From NCBI GenBank assembly GCA_911728455.2, contig OU452235.1, forward strand, positions 13,006,634-13,070,633: 64,000 nt of DNA, written 5' to 3'. The first letter of the stretch is position 1; the number at the start of each line of letters is the position of its first letter. The translations under genes and the position numbers were made by a program. Of this stretch, positions 53,101 to 64,000 are shown piece by piece. Below the pieces are notes generated by a model. It did not search any database. It was not told the DNA's origin and worked only from the letters and a program-made list of their open reading frames with translations. The stretch is from Marthasterias glacialis (Eukaryota; Echinodermata; Asteroidea; Forcipulatida; Asteriidae).

Positions 53101-56100
53101 CATAAACTTGGGGAATGAGGATATCAATTAAACTTTTATACCACCATTGAAGGCTTTATGGCTCATCAAATGATTGGTAATGGTGACCCTATGCTGTTGT
53201 GAGACTAGTCCAACTAAAGCCCCAATGATCATCATAAGCCATGTCTTCCAAAATAATGGCTTTGGCTTTAAATATGGCTTGATCACCATGTCTACAACAA
53301 ACATTAGCTACTTTATTACGACATGGTCAACACTGAACACTGAACGGGCACAGTCAAAGATTTTCTAATTCAAAGGCCATTCACATACAAGTCTATGTGG
53401 TGAACTTGCCGATTGTCAGCATCAAGCCAGCACTCAGTGGTCCTGTCCTCCATATGCTTCAACCAGACTACCATCAAGTGTACTTGAACATTTCATTCCA
53501 CAGGGTGTTAAGGAATAGTGACGTTGCCCACCTGTCTTTAAGTGGCTTCATGGCAAGGGCAGGCTCCCCTCCCTGGCCTGGCCAAGAAATATCAGGCTTC
53601 TCTGAACAAAACCCAGACACCTCTTTTGTCATACTTGGTTTTTTATCACCCCAGGGGTATTAACTTTTTTTAGTCAGTGGCATCTTTTGTTTTGTTTTGG
53701 TTTTTTTTCTTTTTTTCTAACATTTGCCTTGAGAAAAACTTGCTCTGGTTTATTCTTCAAATTCACACCTGAATTTTTATTTTTATTTATTTTTTTTTTT
53801 GGGGGGGGAGGATCAATGTGATGTACATGTACATGGGTCTTCGTTTTTTTATTTCAGGCATTGTTTAGTTCTGACACAGATGCCTTGAAAATAGATTTAT
53901 GGGTTTGTATTTTACCATTACTAGGCTTTCTTTTTGTGGTTTACTCCAAGTTTTTGGGTACAATCACTCTCGGTCTAGGTTTGTTATCATAGTTGTTCCT
54001 GACATTATTTCATCATGTATATATAGCTCATGGTTTTGTGGTAGTATGGTTCAGAGGCGGTGCTGGGCAGATGGAAGAGGGCTATGACCAGTATGGCTAT
54101 CCAAGCATGATTTGGTTTATCAGGAGGTTCAATAATTTCAGTTTGAAAGGGAACTAATCATGCTTGGGGTCACCAGAAAACAAATCTGGAGGAAAAAACC
54201 CAAAAGGATAAATATTCCTGGGGCATTTTTTTACTGTGATTTAGGCCCTTGGGAATTTGACCAAGTTGGTAAGACTCAGAGGGCTGGATAAAAGACGGAG
54301 GTCTTGGTACTGAAAATATGCAATAATTTCACAGCTTTCAGTTTATCCAGTTTGATTGTGCAGTTGAATTATCCAGGTCTGTTCACAAAAGTTCAGTTTA
54401 GGTCATTTCACTGCAATGGTTGTTTAGGTTTAATCAGATTAATAGGAGTAGCTCGTCAGACTTTACTTTCTAGATATTTTGGAATTTTGCGAAAACAAAA
54501 AAAAACATTTAAACTTTTTCTCAATGCTTAAAGTATCAATAACCCCCAATTTTGAAGACAGATCTTGCCTAAATCCTACATTCTAATCAATATTTCACAA
54601 CTTGGCTAACCTTCTAAACAAATCCAGGCCCTCCAATCAACTCTATCCTTTGCAAATACAATCCTGTAACTTTACCCCGGACCATTAGCTATGTCTCAGC
54701 CCATATCGCATGAGGCACTGTTATGATAAATATATTGATGAAAGCTCAGGTTACCATATTGAGCCTAAATAAGATCAACATCTCTCTGTTCAATGGATGA
54801 AGTCATAAAGATGGGCAGTACTTCAACCAGTTAGCATCGGCCAACAATGTACACGAGATTTTAAAGGTTGTGTGTAGTAGTATTATAGTAATAAACATGG
54901 ACTGAAAGTGCGCGTTTTGCTGTAAACTGTATCAACACTTCTACTTCTAGTAATCAAAGATTTACTGAGCTTTTAAAGGTTGTGGTTACTTTGTTTTCTG
55001 CCACAGTAAGATGCTTGCCGGTGGAATAGCAACAATTTGATTCACATTTTTCTGAATTCAAAAATATGAAAAAGTGGATCACCTAATGGCATCTTTTATG
55101 GTCTTTTTCTAACGTCAAAAGTTTCAATTTTCCCTGCTAACTGACAAATAATAGTTTGATTTGACAGGACAGTCAATGAGTCATGTAATCAATATGGTTT
55201 GATTGTTGTTTCTTTAATTTCTATTATCTATATTTTTTAAAGTGCCAATGGAAACTGCATTTCCATAATTTTTATTTGTTTGATGCGGACAATACAATTT
55301 CTAAAATTTTAAATAGAATTATAGTAAGAAACAAGATTTTTAAGGGAATTCAAGTTATAATTAAAGTATAGATGATTTACTTTTGGATATTAATAGTAAT
55401 ACAGTTTCCTGAAATAAGAACCTGTACAAGTAATAGGCCTACACTAACCCATTCAAGTGAAGTGTACACTTTTAATTAGAAGGAATGCCCCTTTAAGCGT
55501 CCATGACAGACCTCAGGAATGTCAGGCCCAAACCTTACCAACTGCTCACTGTGGATAATGAGTTAATTTACATGTATTATGTTTATGACTGGCTCTGGTC
55601 TAGACATTGCAAATCATTCAGTTCTTACATCAGTACTCCTGATCTCTCAAAGCTATTTAGGCATAAATACTGGCTGTGGTCCATTACCCCACTTCAAGGG
55701 TGGGAAACTGCTGGAGCGGAGACTAAACAATGACTCCATTTTGGGTCATATGGCACTTTCACCTTATACACTGTAAAAAAAGCACATTGTAGTCGAATTG
55801 ATACATGTACTACTGTACTCTGAATAACAAATAAAACGGCATTCAAATTTTTCAGCTGCAGTCCAAAATTCTATTCTCACACTTTTTGTGACTCTCTGTG
55901 AACATGGAGACCTCCTTCTGCTTTGCTTTCACTAAACAGCTGCTCGAAAATGACAAATATTATTTATTTTCATCTCGAACCATAGAAAAAGGACTCAAGC
56001 ATGCTTTGATTCCCTATAATTAGTTGCCGGGACCAAATCCTTTCTCTATCTACAGCTGAGACAAATATAGCCACTTTTAAAACGACTAATCGCATTAAAA

Positions 56101-56116
56101 AATACTTAAAACACAT

Positions 56117-56270
56117 CTGCTCTTAGTTGGTACGACATCTGCTCTAAAATGACAAAGACAGTAGGTTCAAATCCTGCCTGAGTAATATGCCTGTGGATTT
56201 TTTTTCTCACAGAACTAGGGAAAGTACAGAGTATACAGTGCTTAAATTGGTGTATGGGTAAAACAAATAA
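56117..56270 (+). mobile_element. Second tRNA-derived SINE (different family), diverged
   Basis: A tRNA-like head is visible: AGTTGGTACGAC resembles a tRNA D-arm and A box at about 56125-56136. GGTTCAAATCC at 56164-56174 is a good B box, with a 5-bp T-stem (GTAGG paired with CCTGC around a seven-base loop). The D-arm to T-arm distance is tRNA-sized. A non-tRNA body follows with GAACTAGGGAAAGTACAGAG and TATACAGTGCTTAAATTGG. The body resembles a repeat I associate with echinoderm genomes, but that is memory and not shown by this window. A tRNA pseudogene is the alternative. Confidence 0.55.
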
Positions 56271-58360
56271 TATTCTTCATCCCTGATGCAAATTTATCTA
56301 ATAAAAAATATTTTTGAATCACCTACTGTCATCAAATCATTGAACAAGATCCAATTTCGTTACCTCTATTACAGGCAGACAACTACATTTGTCAAACAAA
56401 AGAAAAGTGACAGACACCCAAGGTTTTGCTTTTAAATGTTCAACTGCACAGCTGAGAATCAACTGAAAAGTTACATGCATGTTATTAACATTATCAATTA
56501 GTTGAAAATGGGACAAGCCCCTAGAAATGGAAATCCCTGAAAAGATTTTATCACAGTTTTCCTTTTTTTTTTTTTTACTGAGAACTGCGCTAAACTTTCA
56601 AACATTTTTTTAAAATCTTAAATCCAAACCTCTTTCTGAAAACTCAAAAACACTAATGGGATGCACTTTTGTCCCTTTAACACCACTGAGAAAGCTGGAA
56701 AATTCAACCAGAATCCGCAAAAATGACCTACCACTCATGACCCCCACCTCAAGACCTGACACTCTCCGATCAAAGCAAGCCAATACTGGCTTTAAACAAC
56801 CGCAACAGAAAATGAAAAATTTGCATGCAAACAAACGTGGCAATATGTCCAAGCATTCAAGATCACTTTACATATCTGCCGTGCCCCCCGGGAAAAAGCC
56901 ACTCTAACGGAACAAAAATTATTACCGTAAAACTGTGCCTTTAGACACGTGCACAGGGACAGTTGTGGACAGAAATCTGGGGGCCAAGTTATAGGGAGAG
57001 AAAAAAAACACATGACATTTCGGTGAAATCAACCGAATCAAATTTGTCTTTCAACTTGTTTGTACATCGATAAGGAATGTTCATTTTATCAAGTCCATCT
57101 TGAACTTTGATCTTAAGTTAGTCAGGAATGAACGTTAGCCGTCAGATCAAACATATCAACAATTAATGTACTCATGCATACTCAATGCAAAAAAACCTTT
57201 GCAATTTAGCGCGGACAAAATTAAAACATTTTGCGAGGTTTCATATCCGAAAAAGCCAAATAGTTTATTTACTTCTGAAGAATCATGGGATCATTCCTGA
57301 GATCTACACTTTCAAAGGTAAGGTGAAATTCATCTTACAACATGATTATGAACAGTGATAAATGATACTGTTTTGTTTTTGCCAATTCACTTGATGGTTT
57401 ATTTCTCCCAAATGCAGTAAACATAGACCTGAGGCCCACATACGTACTGACAAGACCAGCTTTTCATTGACCATAGCCATTACCGTGCACGCACATCCAC
57501 AGTAGCCAGTCCGTGATGTAAGTGCCCTTTTTCTGTGACGGCACAGGAAAGAGAATAGGCTTGGAGCACACTCCAAGTATTTATTGCCTTACAACAGCTC
57601 GGGAAGAGCAGCAAGTATAGACAGTTTGGCCCCAGATGTAAGCTCAAGGTGCAAAACACCAGGTTAAAGGTGCTGTCTCCCCTATAGGCACCTGTTTAGT
57701 ACAGCCAGCCAGTAAAGGTCAAGCTGATATTTATACTGATTGAAAGAACTTGGAACCTGGTTAAAGTGGACACATCAACATGCAAATATTAACCCTAACG
57801 GTACCCAGAGTGTTAAATTGGCACGAGTGACCTAAAGAATTCACCAACTGTGCTTACATTACAGTTAAGGCATAAATTATTCATCAACGGCTTCTATCTA
57901 TATACCATGGAGGGATCTAATTGTGTTTGCTTATTTTCAATTGCTGTGTAAGCCAAAGTGAATTTTCGACGATAGCTACTGTGCACATAGTCATACAATG
58001 TACTTGGGCACCATCTGCTTACTATGGGCCAGCCTGACAAGAATCCTCATGAATTTTCTACACACAATGCACACTTGACTTTGAGTTGAACTGTCCACAC
58101 ACACTGTGGACATCACTCACACTGACTGCATCATTATAACTGCCACAACAATGTAGACTCCCCAAACATGAAATACAATGTTATGACTACCAAACAATAT
58201 TTTGTATTACATCTACAGGAAGTTGGTAGATACAAACAAATACAATGTTTTATTATTATTTTAGCTGAAAGTATAACTTGTATTACTTTGTATTACTTGT
58301 GTGGGGGTAGATAAATACAGAATAATACAAAGTATCAACTTTCATTTCCTGTGAAGGCAA

Positions 58361-58440
58361 TATTTTTATTTTTTGTTTTTGGTATTTTTGTTTATTTGTT
58401 TGTTTGTTTTTTGTTTTTTTGTTGGGGGGGGGGGGGGGGT
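58361..58440 (+). repeat. T-rich (TTTG)n tract ending in a 16-base G run
   Basis: Low-complexity TTTTTATTTTTTG-type sequence with GTTTGTTTGTTT, then G16 at 58424-58439. It lies on the intron side of the small Eph exon's donor; the transcript would read C16 and then an A/C-rich tract beginning 34 bases past the splice junction. Confidence 0.93.
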
Positions 58441-58473
58441 TTAGGAAAAGGAAGAAAGTATTCAAAAACTTAC

Positions 58474-58556
58474 CCCGCTATATGTTTCATCACCTGGAGG
58501 AACTGGGTAGGTAGTCCAGCCTAGATCGGAAAACCTTGTACTATCATAAAGAGCAA
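58474..58556 (-). CDS. Eph: Eph receptor, small exon encoding the N-terminal start of the ephrin-binding domain
   Basis: On the minus strand, a pyrimidine-rich tract ending in TTTGCAG precedes an 83-bp stretch closed by GG|GTAAGT. It reads two bases completing a codon, then 27 codons: ALYDSTRFSDLGWTTYPVPP (residues 1-20) followed by GDETYSG (21-27). The LYDST...LGWTTYP...SG pattern matches the first beta strands of the Eph ligand-binding domain, and the next exon continues in frame with WAEIGPSYGRLYTVCQV. Entry after one base of a codon and exit in phase 0 agree with my memory of vertebrate Eph genes, where this exon is about 65 bp; here it is about six codons longer. It lies 23,043 bp upstream of the large exon on the same strand. 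Its donor is only 34 bp from a C16 run on the coding strand. The identification rests on the motif, the splice sites and frame continuity together, since the piece is too short to be certain alone. Confidence 0.92.
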
Positions 58557-59979
58557 CTGCAAAGAAAAGAAAAGAAAATGACAAATTAAGTTTAATACAA
58601 ATTTCTTTGATGTCAATGGGAGAAATTATTTAGTACTGGTTATTGAAATAACAACTTTAAAAAGATGTCTTAACTCCCTTGACAACAGAACTATCCCAGT
58701 TTACATTGCTTGGGAAAAGAAGTGAAGTTTGTTAGGAATTGTGCAAAACAATCAACACAACGGCCTGGATTATTTTCTTCAAGAGGTAAGGCATTTTCCT
58801 TTAGTAGAGGACATCTCTATGACAGAATGTACAAGCGGTGCTACTACTAGTAAGCTTTTGTGGAGCATTTTCAGGGGGCACTAAGTCAAAAATGAGGGCA
58901 GAGGCGATTTTTCAAGAGTGTCCGGGGCAAGGGCACGAGACAAGTTGACAAAGTCAACTAAATCTAAACAGTGTTAATTTTTGTTTCATTCCGATCTCTG
59001 GGAAACTGACACTTCATCGCATGGCTGCAGATTATTCTTAAGTAAATATAATTTTGGATTGTTCCAAAATAATAAACACTTTTACTAAAACTCACAATCT
59101 CAACATCAACCACAGATATCACTTTAAGAAAAATATAAATCAAAAAATATATAAGCTAAAATTAGCAGCTCCCCTCTAAATAACCCAGTGGCTTGTTTTT
59201 GCACAGCTCAATGACAATTAAGCGTTCACCTCAACTGTTGAACCCAGACCTGTGTGTAATGTAAACACTATAAAGCTAATGATACTCCCGGGCATGAAGA
59301 GCATTACATATGCATGCTTTCATTGATTGCGGTAACGACGCAAAGTTGATGCCCATGGCATCGCTTGTTTGCCAACTAAATGAAATACAATTTCAGTAGA
59401 AGCACAAACTGTATTACGTTTTGCCTGGGGTGCTAACAATAATTAGAGGAAAACTGAAGTATGATTTTTTTGACAGAATAAAGGTGAAAATAATCTGAAG
59501 GTATTCTATATTTATTGTTTCTTTCAATGAAAACACTGGCATTCTGTAGTTTCATCTTTTACAATCTGCTAAATCTCAGAATGTATCACATTTCAAGTAC
59601 CCCTGCTATGGAGTAGGTGATTTTAAAACAATATCTAATACCAGAGTTTTTTTATTGAAAATTTCAAGAAACCAAAATGAATTTTCTTGTTCCTTTATGG
59701 TAGCATGCATGCAGTGAAACTATGACCAACTGATGGGCAAGTTTGGAGTTTGTTTTAATATCTTGCTGTGCCGGATAGGAGAAAAACATGAGGGTTTTTT
59801 TCGGACAATACCTTGCTTACAAAATGCCTAAATTGAGATTTAGTTATTTGTCAGCAAAGATTATTAATAGTTGATAAGCTAATGCATGTATCTGAAATGA
59901 TGATTTGAACAACAACTAAGAAACGGTAAGATGAATATTTGTATGTGCCCAGGTCACACATTCCATTAGTCTATCCACC

Positions 59980-60260
59980 TGCTAGCCCTATCCCCATTCT
60001 GTCTCTAGAATCACAGACAATTTACCGGCAGGTGTTAAGACTTCCTTATGAATAATTCTGCTGAAAAAGGCACTTCTGTCGACCAATCCCATCATCCGTA
60101 ATATAACATCTTGCAACGATGTTTTTGCCCGCGATGAGGATTTTCGTGATCAGATCTGACAAGAATGACCTGCGGAATCGTGGGGTGAAAATGCAACGCA
60201 GCGGATTGTACTCAATCCCTCACAAACAGGAGAGAGGGATACTCTAAAGCCAAGTAATAA
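59980..60260. promoter_or_regulatory. Possible regulatory patch upstream of the small Eph exon
   Basis: Higher-complexity DNA with ACCGGCAGGTGTTAAG, TTTGCCCGCGATGAGG and TCGTGATCAGATCTGACA, free of long open frames, about 1.5 kb upstream of the small exon. It lies in probable intron 1. Function is inferred from composition only. Confidence 0.15.
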
Positions 60261-60690
60261 ATATGGTGAATTTCATTCACGTCCAATTAATGTGAAAAAG
60301 TCTTGCATTAAAAAGCAATATAACAATCCCCGAAGGCAGGTGGTTCTGTTATACCTTCACCGAGTGGGATACGTGTAGCATATTTCTTGACTTTTTGTTT
60401 CATTTTGACAGGAACATCTGAGGATGTCATTTAATTTACAAAATCAGCAGAAACTTTTTGAGTGAACTGTACATGTGAATTAGGACATGTAATGAATGAT
60501 AAAAATCCTCTGGGGAAATTTGTCAGGCAAACGTTTCAAGAAAGTGTTTTCTTGCTTGTTGATTCGGAACCTCTGTCAGGGTGAAATTATCTTTACTAAG
60601 AAAATTACAGAAGCACCCCAACAACATGTATGCAGAGAGTGTTCGAAAGACCTTTTCTATACACATCTTATTTTACAAACATTTATTTGC

Positions 60691-60855
60691 ATGCCTGTAT
60701 GCTTCGTTCTTGAAAGGACAAGGACACCAAGGCATCTTATCCATCATAAAGGGCACCTCTATGAGGACATTTTAAATTTCTATTGGAACATTTCCAGGGC
60801 ACCAAGGCAATGACCGGGGGCAACAGAGGCAATTGCCTCTGTATTTGTATACTTC
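60691..60855 (+). mobile_element. AGGCCTG-type dispersed element, copy 3 (diverged)
   Basis: The copy starts ATGCCTGTATGCTTCGTTCT and runs TGAAAGGACAAGGACACCAA, AAAGGGCACCTCTATGAGGA, TTTCCAGGGCACCAAGGCAA and TGACCGGGGGCAACAGAGGC. It ends near GTATTTGTATACTTC. The order and spacing match copies 1 and 2, with scattered substitutions that have eroded the AGGCCTG ends. Confidence 0.55.
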
Positions 60856-61116
60856 AATTTGCTAATTCTCTTAAAACTCTGCTAGTGTTAAAATAAAGGA
60901 AAATACATTGGCAAAAGAACAATTCCTTAAAAATATCCATCTTGAAAATGAACATAAATATCGTTTGAAATTTAGAGACTTTAGTTTGCGAAAAAAAGAA
61001 GAAAAAAACCCACAATATTTTAACTGTTGCTGCGCATTGACATTCAGTTGTGAACTGGTCTTTTGTGAGACACAGCAGCATGGTTTCTTAATAAATAATG
61101 TCAACACTACAGTACC

Positions 61117-61250
61117 AGGCCTGGAGTTTCATCTTTGAGAGAGCAAGGTCAGTTTTATTTTTTAAACAGCACTTCTATTGGAAAGTTTTGAAGGGGCACC
61201 AAGGTCAAGAACTGGGCAAAAGAGGCCACTGCCCCTGTGGCCTCTGGTGT
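61117..61250 (+). mobile_element. AGGCCTG-type dispersed element, copy 4 (internally deleted, diverged)
   Basis: It begins AGGCCTGGAGTTTC, then shows AGCACTTCTATTGGAAAG, GGGGCACCAAGGTCAAGAAC and GAGGCCACTGCCCCTGTGGC, the same block order as the other copies but shorter. It lies about 260 bp to the right of copy 3 and in the same orientation. Its right end abuts the hairpin element that begins at 61254. Confidence 0.45.
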
Positions 61251-61253
61251 AAT

Positions 61254-61403
61254 GGGAGACTATTGGACGGTCCTTTGTCACAGTTCTCACCGGTAGTACG
61301 CGTGCTCAGAACTACGTGTGCAATACTGAGCATGTGCACGCACGCTCAGAACTGTCAAAAAGGACCGCTGCGTCTGCTGCCACCAGCGTCTCAAAAGTCT
61401 CCC
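61254..61403. mobile_element. Short hairpin element, MITE-like
   Basis: GGGAGACT at 61254-61261 is mirrored by AGTCTCCC at 61396-61403. Inside it, GGTCCTTTGTCACAGTTCT (61269-61287) pairs with AGAACTGTCAAAAAGGACC (61348-61366) at 17 of 19 positions. The loop contains further partly inverted blocks (CGTGCTCAGAAC and CTGAGCATGTGCACG). Nested inverted repeats with no coding content are typical of miniature inverted-repeat elements. The right arm carries about 30 bp not matched on the left, so the outer ends may be incidental. No target-site duplication is clear. Confidence 0.5.
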
Positions 61404-62754
61404 TTTCCAGGCCTGCAGTACATTTCAATCATGCAGTCTGGGAACATGACAAGAGGTCTCAATCCTGATCAAATCAACTGAGAATAATGCAAATAAGGTG
61501 GTCCCCTACAAACTGGTTTGATGTTCAATCCAAAACCCTCTTATTATAGACATCAAAAGACATGTCCATGAAGTACCTGTGTTAACCACACAGGTGTATA
61601 AACTACAAGAGGGGGGTTGATCTAAAGCTTGTCTCCCATCCTTTAAAGGAGTCCAATCTACCCTAAGCCCATCAATTGTTGGAGCTTGTTGTCCACATAC
61701 CAAAGAGGATGTAATCCCTTATCACAAAGGTACCCTCTAGTCTCCTACCATGAACATTAATTGTTCGGCAGAGAAATCAATAATTCATGGCATATTGGAG
61801 ATGGTGAAAAGTATACAGTAGCCACATACATGTAACAGCTAAAGCATTAAGAACACACATCTTGTAATGTATGTTTTTGTGTTTGGTGAAAGGGGGAGCA
61901 GCATTGTGTGGCTGTTTTTCTTTTAATCCCTGCTAATTCACAGCATTAACTATCACCCATCATTGTTGATTGTGAGCTACCTACAAATTAAGCCTGCTTG
62001 AACAATTTGCATATATCTGTCTAAGCTATGTATTCATAATCTATGTACTCATAAAGGCAGCTGGTCACTTTGTGAAGGTTTCAAACTTTCAAAATAATAC
62101 CATCTTAGATGGAAGACATGCACCACATTTAATTTTAAGATGAAATAAAAACTTAGAACTTTTACATTTTTGTTAAATAAAGAAGTTGATCATGTGTCAA
62201 TTTTTCTTTTTAAATTTAATTTGAAATATGGTTGGTTTTTTGTTTTTGTTTTTTTTAGTAAAATTTGTTTATTTGCCATAAATATCCCAACAGCCATTGC
62301 CTAAACTGTAAAAGTCTCAACATATTGGGGGTGGTACTCCTTGGAAAGCAGTTTGCAACAGCTAATTCTATTTTCTCATATTAATAATTCAACAGGATTT
62401 CATTCCAGGCAAGACACTTACAAAGATGTTTGATAAATTTGCCAGGATTATACACTATATGAATTCACACGGGGCTTCCAAAGGTTGCTCGTTCAGTCAA
62501 GCCTCTGCCATTACAATTATGCAACCAAGGAGAAGAGGATTGTCACAAAATTCATCGTTGACAATTTAATAAATGTCTCTCCACACATTTATCCATTTAC
62601 AAATCGCGTATTGTGGAAAGAAGAGGCAACGGGAACGGTGCCATAAACTGTTCTGAATGCATTCGTAATCAAATTCTGTTAGCTGCGCCGAGCTTCCATT
62701 TTGATTTCAACAGTTAGTTTAAATGATGACAATGTGATCTAATCTAATGAAGAG

Positions 62755-62755
<1 letters not shown>

Positions 62756-62786
<31 letters not shown>
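62756..62786 (+). repeat. 31-base G homopolymer
   Basis: An unbroken run of 31 G preceded by AAGAGC and followed by AGAAGAGAGCG. It could form G-quadruplex structures, and its exact length is likely to be unreliable in any sequencing read. Confidence 0.95.
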
Positions 62787-62787
<1 letters not shown>

Positions 62788-64000
62788 GAAGAGAGCGTTC
62801 CCGGGGGAGAGTCCATGGTGCTTTCAGTGTGCATTCCCCTGTTTATGTCCATGTTTCTGGTGTTGATGTCACCGGGCGTTGAACCATGGGGTTGTAAAGC
62901 TTCACCTTCTTGGTGCATTGTCAATCCATTCGGGGGTGACGAATGACAAATCTATACCAGAGCTAAGGTTACATGAGGAATTATTATCCTTGATTATTCC
63001 TTAACTATAATAAAAACAAATGTTTATAATATTATTAGTCGTGGAAATCAAGGTGTTAGCCAATACGCGAACATGTAAATTACATGAAGCAGGGCGTCAA
63101 AATTAAAAACAGAGTGTCACAAAGATGCCCTGACAACCCTCTCTCTAACACTTTGGTAGAAATAAAGGAGTGAGTGATGGATATACATGCATTCATCTGC
63201 AATTTCATCAACACGTTACAAACACGGATTTCTTTTTACAGAAATAACTGAGTAAATTCAGTAATTTCACTTGACTTGGCAAAATAAAAGCATTATCAAA
63301 AAAAATAGCGTCAATGCACATGTACTTTGTACTTCATAAACTCAATATTGATACCTTTAAAAACTGGTTTTCAACAATAGTGTCATTAGTGCAAAACTAA
63401 ATGCGTGCTGATGGTGATAGCCGTAAAAATGTGTACAGCAAGTCCATTACAGGAAAATCAACATATTTATAGACTATGCAATATAAAATACCCACAACAA
63501 AATGGCCAATTACTGCCAATTGTTACTCCACTGCTGAATACATTGTTATTGACCTTCACGTGTTGGTACTGTGTCTCCACTACTAGTGTATACACATCTA
63601 CTAACGTTGATCATTATGATTTTTTTAGGGGGGAAAGGGAGGGGAATGTAGGCCTCATGTGTGGCACTCATGCAAGTCTGCGTTGCATAAAATAAAGTTT
63701 GTGTTATCCATTGCGTTGCGGTTGCCATAATACGGGTTAACAGTTTAAAATATACATTGTGAAGTAAAAAAATATGTAGATTTGATGTTGACTTAATCTT
63801 CTTGCCTTCACTGTCAAAGGAAAACTTACTCAGGGTAAATTTGGTTTGTTTTATTAATTTATTCTAGTGTTGCAGATCATGTGACTATAAATATAACCAT
63901 TTTAAATTAATTGTCGTTTTAGGAAAAAATGGATAACGCATATTGCATAAAAATTAAAGGTTCCACAAGTGCCCATGTAAGTTTATTTGAGTGCTGACAT

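Larger units (their letters stand above)
35431..58473 (-). other. Eph intron between the two identified exons (23,043 bp)
   Basis: This is the whole interval between the GTAAGT donor of the small exon and the TTTTCAG acceptor of the large exon. I found no further exon that fits in frame between them, and none is needed because the two exons join in phase 0. It contains ordinary AT-rich DNA, local duplications (40751-40850), a tRNA-derived SINE (56117-56270), clusters of TGTACATGTACA-type words near 46.4-46.7 kb and several GC-richer patches listed separately as possible regulatory DNA. Open frames on either strand are short, compositionally AT-driven and without recognisable domains. Stretches not named elsewhere hold nothing I can identify. 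Confidence 0.85.
58557..64000 (-). other. Upstream flank of the small Eph exon, probably intron 1 (partial)
   Basis: The small exon is entered after one base of a codon, so an exon ending in phase 1 must exist further upstream, at higher plus coordinates. I found no open frame encoding a signal peptide followed by a suitable donor between 58557 and 64000. Eph first introns are often very long, so the first exon is probably outside the window. The interval holds two AGGCCTG elements, a hairpin element, a 31-base G run and a GC-richer patch near 60.0-60.25 kb. Otherwise it shows nothing recognisable. Confidence 0.6.

Noticed and set aside
63800..64000. Minus-strand GTAAGTTTTCC at about 63826 as a donor for the missing Eph first exon
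   Set aside because: The sequence before it does not encode a signal peptide or any Eph-like residues, and the frames contain stops.
1..64000. tRNA genes, rRNA, known conserved microRNAs (let-7, miR-1, miR-9, miR-124), CRISPR arrays and retroviral or transposase coding regions
   Set aside because: Nothing recognisable was seen on either strand; the only tRNA-like parts belong to SINEs. I cannot run covariance or homology searches, so diverged examples could be missed.

Overview
The window is animal genomic DNA. By eye it is AT-rich and non-coding almost throughout, with homopolymer runs, microsatellites, tRNA-derived SINEs and small dispersed repeats. None of it looks prokaryotic: there are no dense ORFs, operons, CRISPR arrays or phage genes. 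The repeat style (SINE tails ending in short ATA-type microsatellites, frequent TAGGCCTA-like and TGTACATGTACA-like palindromic words) together with the gene it carries suggests a marine invertebrate deuterostome. An echinoderm, possibly a sea star, is my best guess, at low to moderate confidence.

One protein-coding gene can be supported, an Eph receptor tyrosine kinase on the minus strand, represented by two consecutive exons. The upstream exon (58474-58556, 83 bp) encodes the start of the ephrin-binding domain. The large exon (34770-35430, 661 bp) encodes the rest of that domain and the start of the cysteine-rich region. Both have clean splice sites, and joined they read in one frame for 247 complete codons. 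The intron between them is 23,043 bp. The signal-peptide exon was not found in 58557-64000 and probably lies beyond the right edge. The next Cys-rich, fibronectin type III, transmembrane, kinase and SAM exons were not found in 1-34769 and probably lie beyond the left edge, so that intron would be at least about 34.8 kb.

Layout in plus coordinates: 1-34769 is downstream intron with a truncated and a fuller copy of one SINE family, a pair of roughly 110-bp dispersed repeats, several tandem duplications (114 bp, about 78 bp, about 97 bp), a degenerate TTTCATGTCTGAA array, two copies of an AGGCCTG-ended element and a LINE-like 3' tail. 34770-35430 is the large Eph exon. 35431-58473 is the intron, with local duplications, a second tRNA-derived SINE, palindromic word clusters and several more GC-rich patches that could be cis-regulatory. 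58474-58556 is the small Eph exon. 58557-64000 is upstream intron holding two more AGGCCTG elements, an abutting hairpin (MITE-like) element and a 31-base G run.

I saw no convincing novel biological system. The most interesting items are the four-copy AGGCCTG element with imperfect inverted ends, the hairpin element abutting one copy, a minisatellite whose unit lengths are all multiples of three and keep a repetitive peptide frame open, and short palindromic or duplicated homeodomain-type sites in the Eph introns.
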